Positions 31,652 through 40,995 of a stretch of DNA of 58,997 bases are shown here, piece after piece. Under the pieces are notes generated by a model. It saw only the letters and a list, made by a program, of their open reading frames with translations. It did no database searches and had not been told where the DNA came from. Source of the DNA: UBA1181 sp963648205 (lineage in GTDB: Bacteria; Bacteroidota; Bacteroidia; Bacteroidales; Paludibacteraceae). Positions within the stretch are counted from its first letter, which is position 1. Every line of letters begins with the position of its first letter. The stretch spans positions 1-58,997 of the forward strand of contig CAVJCT010000052.1 in NCBI GenBank assembly GCA_963648205.1, read 5' to 3'. Both the position numbers and the translations under genes were made by a program.

Positions 31652-32920
31652 TTAGCCTCCGAAGTTGTCGTAACGAATCATATCGTCCTCGACACCTAAA
31701 CTATGAAGCAAATCAAGCACAGTCTTTGACATCATTGGAGGTCCACAGAGGTAGTACTCCACATCCTCTGGAGCCTCATGCTTATTAAGATAAGTGTTAC
31801 CCATCACTGGTGCAACGAATCCTGGAGTATATTTAACTCCTTGTGCATCTGCCTTAGGATCTGGACGATCCAAAGCCAAATGGAAGTGGAAGTTAGGGAA
31901 TTCTTTCTCCAATTCCAAGAAATCTTCCAAGAAGAATACCTCATCGATACCTCTTGCACCATAGAAATAGTGCATCTCACGGTCGCGAGTTTTCAAAGTC
32001 TTCAACATGTGCATAATCTGCGCACGAAGTGGTGCCATTCCGGCTCCTCCTCCTACCCAAATCATCTCTCTCTTAGAGTCGAACACTGGGTGGAAATCAC
32101 CGTAAGGGCCTGACATAATCACCTTATCGCCTGGTTTCAAACTGAAAATGTAAGTAGAAGCGATTCCACATGGTACATCTTGGAAACCAACTTCTGGTTT
32201 TGGTTTGAATGGAGGGGTCGCGATACGAACAGTCAACGTGATGATATCACCCTCATCTGGGTAGTTGGCCATTGAGTATGCACGAATGGTTGGCTCTGTG
32301 TTCTTTTGGTGCAACCCGAAAAGACCGAATTTCTCCCAAGATGGAACGTACAAATCACCAATCAAAGAACGATCGAAATCGTTGTAGTTGATGTCGTATG
32401 CAGGAATCTTAATCTGAGCGTATGAACCTGGAATGAAGTCCATGTGTTCTCCCTTAGGAAGAGCAACCTTGAACTCCTTGATGAAGCTGGCAACGTTTTT
32501 GTTTCCAATAACGGTGCACTCCCATTCCTTAACACCCATAACAGACTCAGGCACTTTGATCTTCATATCGCCTTTCACCTTTGTTTGGCAACCCAAACGC
32601 CAGTGGTTCTGCTGCTCTTTTCTTGAGAAATGACCTTTCTCAGAATCAAGGATCTCTCCTCCACCTTCCAAGACTTGGCATTTACATTGTCCACATGAAC
32701 CCTTTCCACCACAAGCAGAAGGCAAGTGAACACCATTAACAGCCAATGTGTTAAGCAAAGATGAGCCAGACTCAACCTCTACGACATTGTCATCATTAAT
32801 GGTAATCTTCGCTGCTCCAGATGTAACCAAGTACTTCTTGGCAACGAGAAGGAGTATTACAAGCGCCAAAATAATGACGAGGAATACTACAATACTAGTT
32901 AAAATCAACGTTATATCCAT
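31652..32920 (-). CDS. nqrF: Na+-translocating NADH:quinone reductase subunit F
   Basis: A 422-residue subunit that takes electrons from NADH. One N-terminal membrane helix is followed by a plant-type 2Fe-2S domain (PSACGGKGSCGQCKCQVLEG and the fourth Cys in WRLGCQTKV), then FAD (RAYSMANYPDEGD) and NADH domains (MIWVGGGAGMAPLRAQIMHM, YLCGPPMMSKTVLDLL). All cofactor motifs are present and length is normal. It is the last gene of nqrA-F, ending in the usual FDNFGG-like C-terminus. Confidence 0.97.
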   Translation of the reverse strand: MDITLILTSIVVFLVIILALVILLLVAKKYLVTSGAAKITINDDNVVEVESGSSLLNTLAVNGVHLPSACGGKGSCGQCKCQVLEGGGEILDSEKGHFSRKEQQNHWRLGCQTKVKGDMKIKVPESVMGVKEWECTVIGNKNVASFIKEFKVALPKGEHMDFIPGSYAQIKIPAYDINYNDFDRSLIGDLYVPSWEKFGLFGLHQKNTEPTIRAYSMANYPDEGDIITLTVRIATPPFKPKPEVGFQDVPCGIASTYIFSLKPGDKVIMSGPYGDFHPVFDSKREMIWVGGGAGMAPLRAQIMHMLKTLKTRDREMHYFYGARGIDEVFFLEDFLELEKEFPNFHFHLALDRPDPKADAQGVKYTPGFVAPVMGNTYLNKHEAPEDVEYYLCGPPMMSKTVLDLLHSLGVEDDMIRYDNFGG

Positions 32921-32934
32921 TGTTTATACTCCTA

Positions 32935-33531
32935 TTAAATTGTTAAACCAGAGAAGCACATGAACGCCATTGCCATCAAACCTACCGTGATGAAAGTGAT
33001 ACCCAATCCACGAAGAGGCGCAGGCACGTTTGAATATTGAAGTCTCTCTCTAATCGCAGCCAATGCAACGATAGCCAAAGCCCATCCAATACCAGAACCT
33101 AATGCGTAAGTTGCTGCATAACCGACATTTTCGAAGTGTCTTTGTTGCATGAACAAACAAGCACCCATGATAGCACAGTTTACAGCGATCAACGGCAAGA
33201 AGATACCTAATGACGCATACAGCGACGGACTGAATTTTTCAATCGCCATCTCCAAGATTTGTACAACACCAGCAATGACAGCGATGAAGAGAATGAAACT
33301 CAAGAAACTCAAGTCTACGCCCTCAACGATAGCATTAGGTGCCAATACGTAATTCTCTAACAGATAATTCAGAGGAACGGTAACCAGCAACACGAATGTT
33401 ACAGATGCTCCCAATCCCAAGGCTGTCTTAACGTTCTTTGATACTGCTAAGTAGGAACACATTCCCAAGAAGTAGCAGAAAATCATATTGTCCACAAAAA
33501 TGGACTTTACAAATAAACTTAAATATTCCAT
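32935..33531 (-). CDS. nqrE: Na+-NQR subunit E
   Basis: A 198-residue integral membrane subunit with six predicted helices. It shows the family start EYLSLFVKSIFVDNMIFCYF and the paired Cys motif region MGACLFMQQRH, thought to hold the intramembrane iron centre with NqrD, and GSGIGWALAIVALAAIRERL. Together with NqrB and NqrD it forms the Na+ pathway. It lies 14 bp before nqrF. Confidence 0.96.
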   Translation of the reverse strand: MEYLSLFVKSIFVDNMIFCYFLGMCSYLAVSKNVKTALGLGASVTFVLLVTVPLNYLLENYVLAPNAIVEGVDLSFLSFILFIAVIAGVVQILEMAIEKFSPSLYASLGIFLPLIAVNCAIMGACLFMQQRHFENVGYAATYALGSGIGWALAIVALAAIRERLQYSNVPAPLRGLGITFITVGLMAMAFMCFSGLTI

Positions 33532-33554
33532 ATTCTAAATCTCTATTAGGAATT

Positions 33555-34190
33555 TTAATTGCTCTTCTCTTGAAGGTCTGGGTTCTTAGAACGTTGGAAC
33601 CAGATGATGCATGCCAAAAGGATCAAAGCCATTGGAGGCAAAACCATCAAACCATTGTTCATGTATCCAAGATCATACACACATTGTGGAATGATGTGGA
33701 ATCCTAACAATGTTCCAGATCCTAAAATCTCACGGAAAACTCCTACGATAACGAGGATCAACGCGTAACCTAAACCATTTCCGATACCATCCAAGAATGA
33801 CTCCCATGGTCCGTTAGACATTGCAAATGCCTCCAAACGTCCCATCAAGATACAGTTCGTAATGATCAAACCTACATAAACAGACAACTGCACACTAACA
33901 TCGTATGCAAATGCCTTCAAAATCTGGCTTACGATTGTTACCAACGCTGCACACACAACCAACTGAACGATGATACGAATACGGTTTGGAATCGTATTAC
34001 GCAACAACGAAATAACCAAGTTGGCAAATGCGACAATCACAGTAACTGACAATCCCATCACCAAAGCAGGCTCTAATTTAGAGGTAACCGCCAAAGCAGA
34101 ACAGATACCCAAAACCTGAACCGCAACAGGATTATTCAATCCTAACGGATTCAAAAAAACTTCTTTGTTTTTCTTTGAAAATAATTCCAT
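33555..34190 (-). CDS. nqrD: Na+-NQR subunit D
   Basis: A 211-residue membrane subunit homologous to NqrE. Seen: PLGLNNPVAVQVLGICSALA, LVISLLRNTIPNRIRIIVQL, TNCILMGRLEAFAMSNGPW (conserved Cys) and NGLGYALILVIVGVFREILG. It pairs with NqrE in inverted topology around the iron centre. Normal length. Gap of 13 bp from nqrC. Confidence 0.96.
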   Translation of the reverse strand: MELFSKKNKEVFLNPLGLNNPVAVQVLGICSALAVTSKLEPALVMGLSVTVIVAFANLVISLLRNTIPNRIRIIVQLVVCAALVTIVSQILKAFAYDVSVQLSVYVGLIITNCILMGRLEAFAMSNGPWESFLDGIGNGLGYALILVIVGVFREILGSGTLLGFHIIPQCVYDLGYMNNGLMVLPPMALILLACIIWFQRSKNPDLQEKSN

Positions 34191-34203
34191 ATCTGTTCCC
34201 TCC

Positions 34204-35031
34204 TTATTTAACTTCTGCTACTTGCGCTTTGACTGAATCAGCCACTTGCTCTACTACAGACACTAAAGAATCCTGAATCGCAGCTATAGAATCCTGAATT
34301 GCCTTAGCAGCAGAATCAGCTACAGCCTCAACTTGCACTGGAGCAACCTCAGGCTCACTTTGATTGAAGAACTTAGCGTATTTTCCTAAGCAAGCATGCA
34401 ACATATTGTTCACACCTTTAGAAGTAATTGTACCACCAGTGATACCATCTACCTCGCACTCAGCATTTGAAACTTTACCATGCTTTACTACCGAAATCTT
34501 AACTTCTCCATTCTCTTGCAAAAGTTTGCCTTCGAATTGTGATTGGAAAGCAGGTGTTGCGATCTCAGCTCCCAAACCTGGAGTCTCTCCTTCGTGTGAG
34601 AAATAAGTTCCATAGATTGTCTTCTTGTCTGCGTTGAATGAGACATAACCCCAGATTGGTCCCCAAAGTCCTGCACCATAGAGAGGAGCAACATACTTTG
34701 TTTCACCATTTACTTCACAAACGTAAAGTGGAAGTTCATTCTCAATCTTCTTAGACTCAACCTTGAAGCCACCAGTCTCCGAAACCACATTTCCTAACGT
34801 GTCCAAAAGTTGGTCTGCCTTAACGTATTTATTGTAAGCAGCCTCAACATCACCCTTCAATTCCTCCTCAGAAACATTCAAAGAGGTGAGGATCTGCTTC
34901 ATTTTGTCCAACTCTACATTCTTGTCTTGCTTTTCTTTCAAAGAAGAAGAAACGAACGCCAAGAGGAATGCAACGATAATCACCATTACCGAAGCATAAA
35001 CGATAGTATAACCGTTACTATTTGTATTCAT
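34204..35031 (-). CDS. nqrC: Na+-NQR subunit C with C-terminal extension
   Basis: A 275-residue subunit with one membrane helix (YTIVYASVMVIIVAFLLAFV) and a periplasmic FMN-binding domain. The covalent FMN site is Thr201 in DGITGGTITSKG; EGETPGLGAEIATP is the second FMN region. From about residue 225 a 50-residue tail rich in Ala, Val, Gln and acidic residues follows (repeated AIQDSI/L and ADSVKAQVA pieces), beyond the usual family end. FMN is attached by ApbE, not found here. Part of the nqr operon. Confidence 0.95.
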   Translation of the reverse strand: MNTNSNGYTIVYASVMVIIVAFLLAFVSSSLKEKQDKNVELDKMKQILTSLNVSEEELKGDVEAAYNKYVKADQLLDTLGNVVSETGGFKVESKKIENELPLYVCEVNGETKYVAPLYGAGLWGPIWGYVSFNADKKTIYGTYFSHEGETPGLGAEIATPAFQSQFEGKLLQENGEVKISVVKHGKVSNAECEVDGITGGTITSKGVNNMLHACLGKYAKFFNQSEPEVAPVQVEAVADSAAKAIQDSIAAIQDSLVSVVEQVADSVKAQVAEVK

Positions 35032-35037
35032 AGTCTT

Positions 35038-36231
35038 CTATTTTTTAGCAACTCTACTTAATCTTCTCTTGATGTTTTTCTGAACGAAGCAGTAGTCAAT
35101 CAACGCTGCAAAGACGTTCATCAACAAGATTGCCAACATCATACCTTCTGGGAAACCAGGGTTCAAGCAACGCACTACGATAGCGATGAATCCGATGAGG
35201 AATCCGAAGATATATTTTCCACATTCTGTTCTTGGTGAAGTTACTGGGTCTGTAGCCATAAAGACAGCACCAAAGCAGAAACCTCCTAAGAAGATATGCT
35301 CGTACCAAGGCAATTGCATTACTGAGTTAGCACCGATTGCATTGAACATCAACGCTGTTGCAATACCTCCAACGAAAACTGACAACATTGTCTTCCAGCT
35401 TGCAATGCCCGTCCACAAAAGGATGAACGCACCGATTGCGATGGCGATAACACTTGTCTCACCGATTGATCCTGGGTACAAACCAATGATCATATCCATG
35501 ACAGACATATTGCTACCAACTGCATTTACGATAGCGTCTGCTGAACCAGTTGCTACCTGACCGAGTGGTGTCGCACCAGTAAAACCATCGACCAAAGTCT
35601 CGTTCTGACCTAATCCGAAGAAATTATTCAAAGAGATCCAAACTGAATCTCCAGACATCTTAGTTGGGTAAGCAAAGAACAAGAATGCACGAGTTACCAA
35701 TGCAACGTTGAAAATATTGTAACCTGTTCCACCGAATACTTCCTTAGCGAAGATAACTGCAAAAGCAGTAGCCACAGCCAAGATCCACAATGGGCATTCT
35801 ACAGGAACGATCATAGGAATCAGCATACCTGAAACGAGAAATCCTTCTTGAATCTCCTCATTCTTCCACTGAGCCACAACGAACTCGATACCAAGACCTA
35901 CAACGTACGATACGACAATTTTAGGCAATACAGCCAAGAAACCATAGATGAAAGTTTCTATAAAAGAAGCCGTTTCACCATGCACCAAGAAGTGCTGGTA
36001 TCCCACGTTGTACATACCGAAAAGCAACGCAGGCAACAAAGCAATCACGACAATAGACATCGCACGTTTTGAGTCGATGCAGTCGTGAATGTGGCTTCCT
36101 CTCTTCGCTGTTGTGTTCGGAACGAACAAGAACGACTCGAATCCGTCGAACACTGAGCGAAATGCGTGAAATTTTCCGTCCCCTTCAAAAGACGGTTTCA
36201 CTTTGTCGAGAAAATTTCTTAACGCTTTCAA
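35038..36231 (-). CDS. nqrB: Na+-NQR subunit B
   Basis: A 397-residue polytopic subunit with about ten membrane helices. The covalent FMN attachment is Thr221 in DGFTGATPLG; a noncovalent riboflavin is known in the family. MLIPMIVPVECPLWILA, GGTGYNIFNVALVTRAF and FMATDPVTSPRTECGKYIFG are conserved regions. It carries much of the quinone site and Na+ path. It follows nqrA by 35 bp. Confidence 0.97.
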   Translation of the reverse strand: MKALRNFLDKVKPSFEGDGKFHAFRSVFDGFESFLFVPNTTAKRGSHIHDCIDSKRAMSIVVIALLPALLFGMYNVGYQHFLVHGETASFIETFIYGFLAVLPKIVVSYVVGLGIEFVVAQWKNEEIQEGFLVSGMLIPMIVPVECPLWILAVATAFAVIFAKEVFGGTGYNIFNVALVTRAFLFFAYPTKMSGDSVWISLNNFFGLGQNETLVDGFTGATPLGQVATGSADAIVNAVGSNMSVMDMIIGLYPGSIGETSVIAIAIGAFILLWTGIASWKTMLSVFVGGIATALMFNAIGANSVMQLPWYEHIFLGGFCFGAVFMATDPVTSPRTECGKYIFGFLIGFIAIVVRCLNPGFPEGMMLAILLMNVFAALIDYCFVQKNIKRRLSRVAKK

Positions 36232-36266
36232 TGTTATATTATTTTAGTTATTACACAATTTTAGAC

Positions 36267-37622
36267 TTATGCCAACTCCTTACGAAGATAGTCCAATCCC
36301 TCGCGAACAATTCTTTGTGTCTCGATTTTTGATGTGCAGACGAACTCACACAATGCGAAATCTTCTGGTGCAACTTCGTAAATTCCTAATTGCTCCATCT
36401 TATCGATATCCTTTGCCATGATTGCCTTCACGAGATACTCTGGATAAATGTCCATTGGGAATACTTTATCATACTCGCCAGACATGATGAACGCACGCTC
36501 ACCTCCATTGATATTCGTATCGAAAACATATTCCTTGCTCTTGCCCATCAACCATGAGAAATATGAACGGCTCACACTGAACTTGTTCAAACGTGGAGCA
36601 ATCCAACCCAAGAACTCACTGTTATGGTCGCCCTCTGGGATGACTGTAATCTCAGAATCAAATGCGCCTAAATAACCATCTGCAGAGATTTGAGTTCCTG
36701 TCAAAGCGTTTCCACTGATGTAGCGAACATTGTCTCCGTCGATGTTATTAGCAATCACATTTGCGATAGACTCGCCCACCTTCATGTCGTAATACTGAGG
36801 AGCCTTTACTGAAGAACCTGTCAAAGCAACTTTCTTAGAGAAACTGATCTGACCATTCTTGAAGGCTGCACCGATCATAGCAACATCTTGAGGATTGACT
36901 GTCCAAACGATATCGCCCTTGTTGATAGGGTCAATGTGATGAATCTGGACACCTACATTTCCTGTTGGGTGTGGACCGATAAACTCGTGCAACTCAACAC
37001 CTTTCGTCTTCTTGTAGATGTTTGAAGCACTCTCCGCATTGATACTAACGTGAATCTTTCCAGATGTCAACTTTGACAATGCGTCGATACCGTACTGAAA
37101 GTCTTCTTCACGACCCACCAAAACGTATTCGTAGTTGGGAGCCAAAGGAGCAGTGTCGAAACCAGAAATAAAGATTGCCTTTGGATTATCGTTCGGATCA
37201 GCAACAATATCGTAAGGACGTTGCTTGATGAAAGCGAAGAACCCCGCGTTGAGCATAGCCTCTTTTACCTTCTCAGCCGATAATTCAGAAGGACGACCTT
37301 TTGGAAATTCCTCAGAAACGAATTGTCCATCCGACTTCAATCGAATGTCCAAAACTTTTCTCTTATCCCCACGATTGACTGCGACAACCTCGCCACTTAC
37401 TGGGGAAACGAATTTCAAATCCTGATTTGTCTTGCTTTGGAACAAAACCGTCCCGACTTTCACTTTATCACCCTCTCGGACAAGCACTTTTGGTTTGATG
37501 CCGTGAAAATCATCAGGTCTGACAGAAAACGACTCAGAAGCGCCAACCTTCGCCAGCACTTCCTTTGCCTTTCCTTTCATGTTAATGTCAAGACCTTTTT
37601 TAATTCTAATCACCTCAGACAT
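36267..37622 (-). CDS. nqrA: Na+-NQR subunit A
   Basis: A 451-residue soluble cytoplasmic subunit and the first gene of the operon. N-terminal IRIKKGLDINMKGKAK, DFHGIKPKVLVREGDKVKVG (biotinyl-lipoyl-like region), FVSPVSGEVVAVNRGDKRKV and FIGPHPTGNVGVQIHHIDPI are family features. It contacts the membrane subunits and has been linked to quinone binding. The start follows a 63-bp AT-rich gap after lpxA (minus-strand order), in which I see no clear promoter, so read-through from the lpx genes is possible. Confidence 0.96.
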   Translation of the reverse strand: MSEVIRIKKGLDINMKGKAKEVLAKVGASESFSVRPDDFHGIKPKVLVREGDKVKVGTVLFQSKTNQDLKFVSPVSGEVVAVNRGDKRKVLDIRLKSDGQFVSEEFPKGRPSELSAEKVKEAMLNAGFFAFIKQRPYDIVADPNDNPKAIFISGFDTAPLAPNYEYVLVGREEDFQYGIDALSKLTSGKIHVSINAESASNIYKKTKGVELHEFIGPHPTGNVGVQIHHIDPINKGDIVWTVNPQDVAMIGAAFKNGQISFSKKVALTGSSVKAPQYYDMKVGESIANVIANNIDGDNVRYISGNALTGTQISADGYLGAFDSEITVIPEGDHNSEFLGWIAPRLNKFSVSRSYFSWLMGKSKEYVFDTNINGGERAFIMSGEYDKVFPMDIYPEYLVKAIMAKDIDKMEQLGIYEVAPEDFALCEFVCTSKIETQRIVREGLDYLRKELA

Positions 37623-37685
37623 ATAACTATAATTAATAAAAATTTCTGAAAATATTCAGTCAATAATGAACCTATAAAAGTACTA

Positions 37686-38462
37686 TTATTTTCTGATAAT
37701 TCCGCGTTGTGAGCCTTTTATAAACTCAACAATGTATTTTACTTCTGGCGTCATCTCACACTCTGCTTCGATCTTCTCGATAGCCTGAGTAGTGTTCAAA
37801 TCTGACATGTATAAAATACGATAGACGTTCATGATTTGATCCATTGTCTCGTTAGAGAAACCACGTCTGGTCAATCCAACCTTGTTAAGCATTTCGAACG
37901 ACAATGGGTCGCGTCCTGCCATAACGTATGGAGGAACATCCTTACCTACTTTCGAACCTCCCTGAATCATCACATGACCACCGATTCTGGTGAACTGATG
38001 AACAAGAACACTACCAGAAAGGATTGCCCAATCGTCAATGACAACCTCACCAGCGATCTGAGAGGCATTTCCAATGATGATATGGTCACCCAACTTACAG
38101 TCGTGTGCAATGTGCGTGTAAGCCATCAACAAGCAATTAGAACCTACGATTGTAGTTCCTTTTGATGCTGTACCACGATTGATGGTAGCACACTCTCTCA
38201 CCGTTGTGTTATCACCAACAACAGCGGTAGTCTCCTCGCCAACAAATTTCAAGTCCTGCGGAATAGCGGAAACAACAGCGTTAGGGAAAATCTTAACGTT
38301 TTTTCCGATTCTCGCACCACTCAAAACAGTGGCATGGGGCATAATAATAGTGCCATCCCCTATCTCTACATTCTTATCGACGTAGGCAAAAGCACCAATC
38401 TCAACATTCTCACCAATCTTTGCCTCGGGATGAACAAAAGCCATTTCGTTTATCATAGACAT
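37686..38462 (-). CDS. lpxA: UDP-N-acetylglucosamine O-acyltransferase LpxA
   Basis: A 258-residue left-handed beta-helix acyltransferase, first step of lipid A synthesis. Hexapeptide repeats cover the first 190 residues (VHPEAKIGENVEIGAFAYVD, NCLLMAYTHIAHDCKLGDH with the catalytic His), and the C-terminal helical part has GLTRRGFSNETMDQIMNVYR. Length is that of E. coli LpxA. It begins directly after the lpxC-fabZ stop, the third gene of the lpxD-lpxC/fabZ-lpxA transcript. Confidence 0.97.
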   Translation of the reverse strand: MSMINEMAFVHPEAKIGENVEIGAFAYVDKNVEIGDGTIIMPHATVLSGARIGKNVKIFPNAVVSAIPQDLKFVGEETTAVVGDNTTVRECATINRGTASKGTTIVGSNCLLMAYTHIAHDCKLGDHIIIGNASQIAGEVVIDDWAILSGSVLVHQFTRIGGHVMIQGGSKVGKDVPPYVMAGRDPLSFEMLNKVGLTRRGFSNETMDQIMNVYRILYMSDLNTTQAIEKIEAECEMTPEVKYIVEFIKGSQRGIIRK

Positions 38463-39848
38463 TTATTTATTTTTCGTAATAAGGGCCACGAACTCTGCCT
38501 CAGCACAGATTGTGTCTCCCACAATAGCATATCCCTTCATAGAGGCGCATCCACGTCGGATGTCAGTCATCAAATCCAATTTGAAGATGACAGTATCGCC
38601 TGGAACTACCTTATGACGGAATTTAACATTATTGATACTCAAGAAATAAGTTGAATATTTCTCTGGCTCATCAACTGAGTTCAACACCAAGATACCTCCC
38701 GTCTGTGCCATAGCCTCAACCAAGAGAACTCCTGGCATAACAGGCTCTTGAGGGAAGTGTCCACAGAAGAACGACTCATTACCTGAAACACTCTTCACAC
38801 CAACCACACCACGCTCGTTCAATGCGATGATCTTATCAATCATCAACATTGGCCAACGGTGAGGCAAGAGTTGACGGATTCTATTGACATCCATCAAAGG
38901 TTCTACAGATGGGTCATATACAGGGAAAAGAATCTCCTGCTTTTTTAATCTCTTAAATACTTTCTTAGCGAAATCTGTGTTGACAGTATGTCCAGGGCAA
39001 GTCGCGATGATATGACCTTTGATAGGCTTACCAATCAAAGCCAAATCGCCGATCACATCCAACAATTTGTGTCTTGCTGGCTCATTGTTATAAGCCAAAG
39101 GACGACGCTGCAAATAACCCAAGTCTGAAACTTGAATACTTGGCATTCCAAGGAGAGAAGTCAAATTATCGATTTGAGACTGCTCCATTGGTTGGTCGTA
39201 AATAACGATAGCATTATCCAAATCACCACCCTTGATCAAGTTGTTTTTCAACAAGACCTCAATCTCACGAACGAACACGAACGTACGGCTTGCAGCAATC
39301 TCTTTCTTATAGTCGTCTAACGAGAACAACTGAGCATACTGGTTAGACAAAATTGGAGAAGGGTAAGATACCAAAACGCTCACCTGAAAATCGTCGCTTG
39401 GCAAGATTTGAAAAGTTGAAACACCGTCGGCTGACTTGTATTCCAATTTCTTCTTTACAACAAAATACTCACGCTCTGCTTTCTGCTCTTCCAAACCTAC
39501 CTTCTCGATTTCCTCGACATAGCGGATTGCGCTACCATCCAAAATTGGAACTTCTGGTTGATTTACTTGGATCAAGCAGTTGTCCACTTGCATAGCGTAT
39601 AAAGCAGACATAATATGCTCGATAGTGCTTACTTTAGCATCACCGTCAGCAATAACTGTACCTCTTGAAGTTTCTACGACATTCTCAGCCAAGGCTGCAA
39701 CAATAGGCTGACCCTCCAAATCGACACGTTGGAACTTGATTCCATGGTTATCTGGAGCTGGATTAAACGTTATATCAATGTTTAAACCTGTATGCAATCC
39801 TTTTCCAGAAAGCGAAAAGGCACTTTTAAGTGTATTCTGTTTAGGCAT
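38463..39848 (-). CDS. lpxC/fabZ: LpxC-FabZ fusion: UDP-3-O-acyl-GlcNAc deacetylase / 3-hydroxyacyl-ACP dehydratase
   Basis: A 461-residue fusion. Residues 1-305 are LpxC, the zinc deacetylase of lipid A synthesis: LSGKGLHTGLNIDITFNPA, STIEHIMSALYAMQVDNCLI (zinc His), RRPLAYNNEPARHKLLDVIGD (zinc His/Asp) and KGHIIATCPGHTVN. Residues 315-461 are FabZ: LLPHRWPMLMIDKI, GHFPQEPVMPGVLLVEAMAQ with catalytic His and Glu. This fusion is characteristic of Bacteroidetes and links lipid A and fatty acid flux. It lies 3 bp after lpxD. Confidence 0.97.
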   Translation of the reverse strand: MPKQNTLKSAFSLSGKGLHTGLNIDITFNPAPDNHGIKFQRVDLEGQPIVAALAENVVETSRGTVIADGDAKVSTIEHIMSALYAMQVDNCLIQVNQPEVPILDGSAIRYVEEIEKVGLEEQKAEREYFVVKKKLEYKSADGVSTFQILPSDDFQVSVLVSYPSPILSNQYAQLFSLDDYKKEIAASRTFVFVREIEVLLKNNLIKGGDLDNAIVIYDQPMEQSQIDNLTSLLGMPSIQVSDLGYLQRRPLAYNNEPARHKLLDVIGDLALIGKPIKGHIIATCPGHTVNTDFAKKVFKRLKKQEILFPVYDPSVEPLMDVNRIRQLLPHRWPMLMIDKIIALNERGVVGVKSVSGNESFFCGHFPQEPVMPGVLLVEAMAQTGGILVLNSVDEPEKYSTYFLSINNVKFRHKVVPGDTVIFKLDLMTDIRRGCASMKGYAIVGDTICAEAEFVALITKNK

Positions 39849-39851
39849 ATC

Positions 39852-40907
39852 TTATTTACTTAAATCATTCAATTTTTGTTGCAATTCTGCCACCTGCTTT
39901 TGCAAGTCGAGCAAAGACTGACGATACTCAGGGAAATTACGGAAGCAGACGTATGACTTACGGAATTTCATCGCATCCATAAACGGTGTGCCAAAGAAGA
40001 CTTTATTAGGTTCTTTGACATTATTAGTAACACCTGTCTGCGCCTCAAGGATTGTTCCATCGGCAATCTTTAAGTGACCAGAAATACCTGTCTGTCCACC
40101 AAACATACAGTGTTTTCCGACCTTCGTAGAACCTGCGATACCCGATTGAGCAGCCATCACAGTGTTTTCGCCGACCTCGACATTATGGGCGATTTGAATC
40201 AAATTATCCAACTTCACACCCTTACCAATAACAGTCGCACCCATTGTAGAGCGGTCGACTGTGGTATTTGCACCGATTTCAACGTTATCTTCCAAAACAA
40301 CCGCACCAATCTGAGGAATCTTCTCGTAATGACCGTCTGGCATTGGAGCGAAACCAAAACCATCCGCACCGATAACGCAACCTGCGTGAAGAATACAGTT
40401 GTTACCGATAACACACTCTTTGTAGATGCGAACGCCAGGGTATAAAATCACGTTATCACCAATCTTCACATTGTCGCCAACGTAGACTTGAGGATAAATT
40501 TGGACGTTGTTACCCAACTTCGCGCCATCCTCAACAACGGCGTATGCACCGATGTAAGGATTTTCACCGACAGTAGCCTTATCAGACACAAAAGCCAAAG
40601 GAGAGACACCACTCTTCTTTGGTTTGAAACTGTCGACCAACTGCAACAAAGAGGCCAAAGCGTCGTATGAGTTAGGCACCTTAATGAGGGTGGCTGCAAT
40701 CTCATGTTCTGGTTCAAAATCATTGTTTACCAAAACAACACTTGCCTTGGTTGTGTAGATGTACTCAGTATATTTTTTATTGGAGAGGAACGTAAGAGTT
40801 CCTGGCTCACCTGATTCAATTTTAGAAAAGTCAGAGACCTTAACGTTAGGGTCACCGACGACGTTACCTTTAAGGTAATCAGCTATCTGTTGTGCAGAAA
40901 ATTCCAT
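39852..40907 (-). CDS. lpxD: UDP-3-O-(3-hydroxyacyl)glucosamine N-acyltransferase LpxD
   Basis: A 351-residue beta-helix enzyme, third step of lipid A synthesis. The N-terminal uridine-binding domain (SAQQIADYLKGNVVGDPNVK, GEPGTLTFLSNKKYTEYIY) is followed by hexapeptide repeats and the conserved block GADGFGFAPMPDGHYEKIPQ, NTTVDRSTMGATVIG, then QIAHNVEVGENTVMAAQSG with the catalytic His. The C-terminal helix is a coiled coil (LLDLQKQVAELQQKLNDL). First gene of the lpx transcript, with a -7 element directly upstream. Confidence 0.97.
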   Translation of the reverse strand: MEFSAQQIADYLKGNVVGDPNVKVSDFSKIESGEPGTLTFLSNKKYTEYIYTTKASVVLVNNDFEPEHEIAATLIKVPNSYDALASLLQLVDSFKPKKSGVSPLAFVSDKATVGENPYIGAYAVVEDGAKLGNNVQIYPQVYVGDNVKIGDNVILYPGVRIYKECVIGNNCILHAGCVIGADGFGFAPMPDGHYEKIPQIGAVVLEDNVEIGANTTVDRSTMGATVIGKGVKLDNLIQIAHNVEVGENTVMAAQSGIAGSTKVGKHCMFGGQTGISGHLKIADGTILEAQTGVTNNVKEPNKVFFGTPFMDAMKFRKSYVCFRNFPEYRQSLLDLQKQVAELQQKLNDLSK

Positions 40908-40923
40908 ACCGCGATATTTTTTA

Positions 40924-40931
40924 CAAAAATA
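40924..40931 (-). promoter_or_regulatory. Candidate -7 element of the lpxD operon
   Basis: Minus-strand TATTTTTG (40931-40924), 17 bp upstream of the lpxD ATG. The -33 region is not clear, so this is a partial match and would give a very short leader. Confidence 0.4.
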
Positions 40932-40995
40932 GAGAAATTCGCTTATTTAAAAAGGCAGATTTGAAAAAGTTTCTATCAAATTGTGCAAAAGGGAG

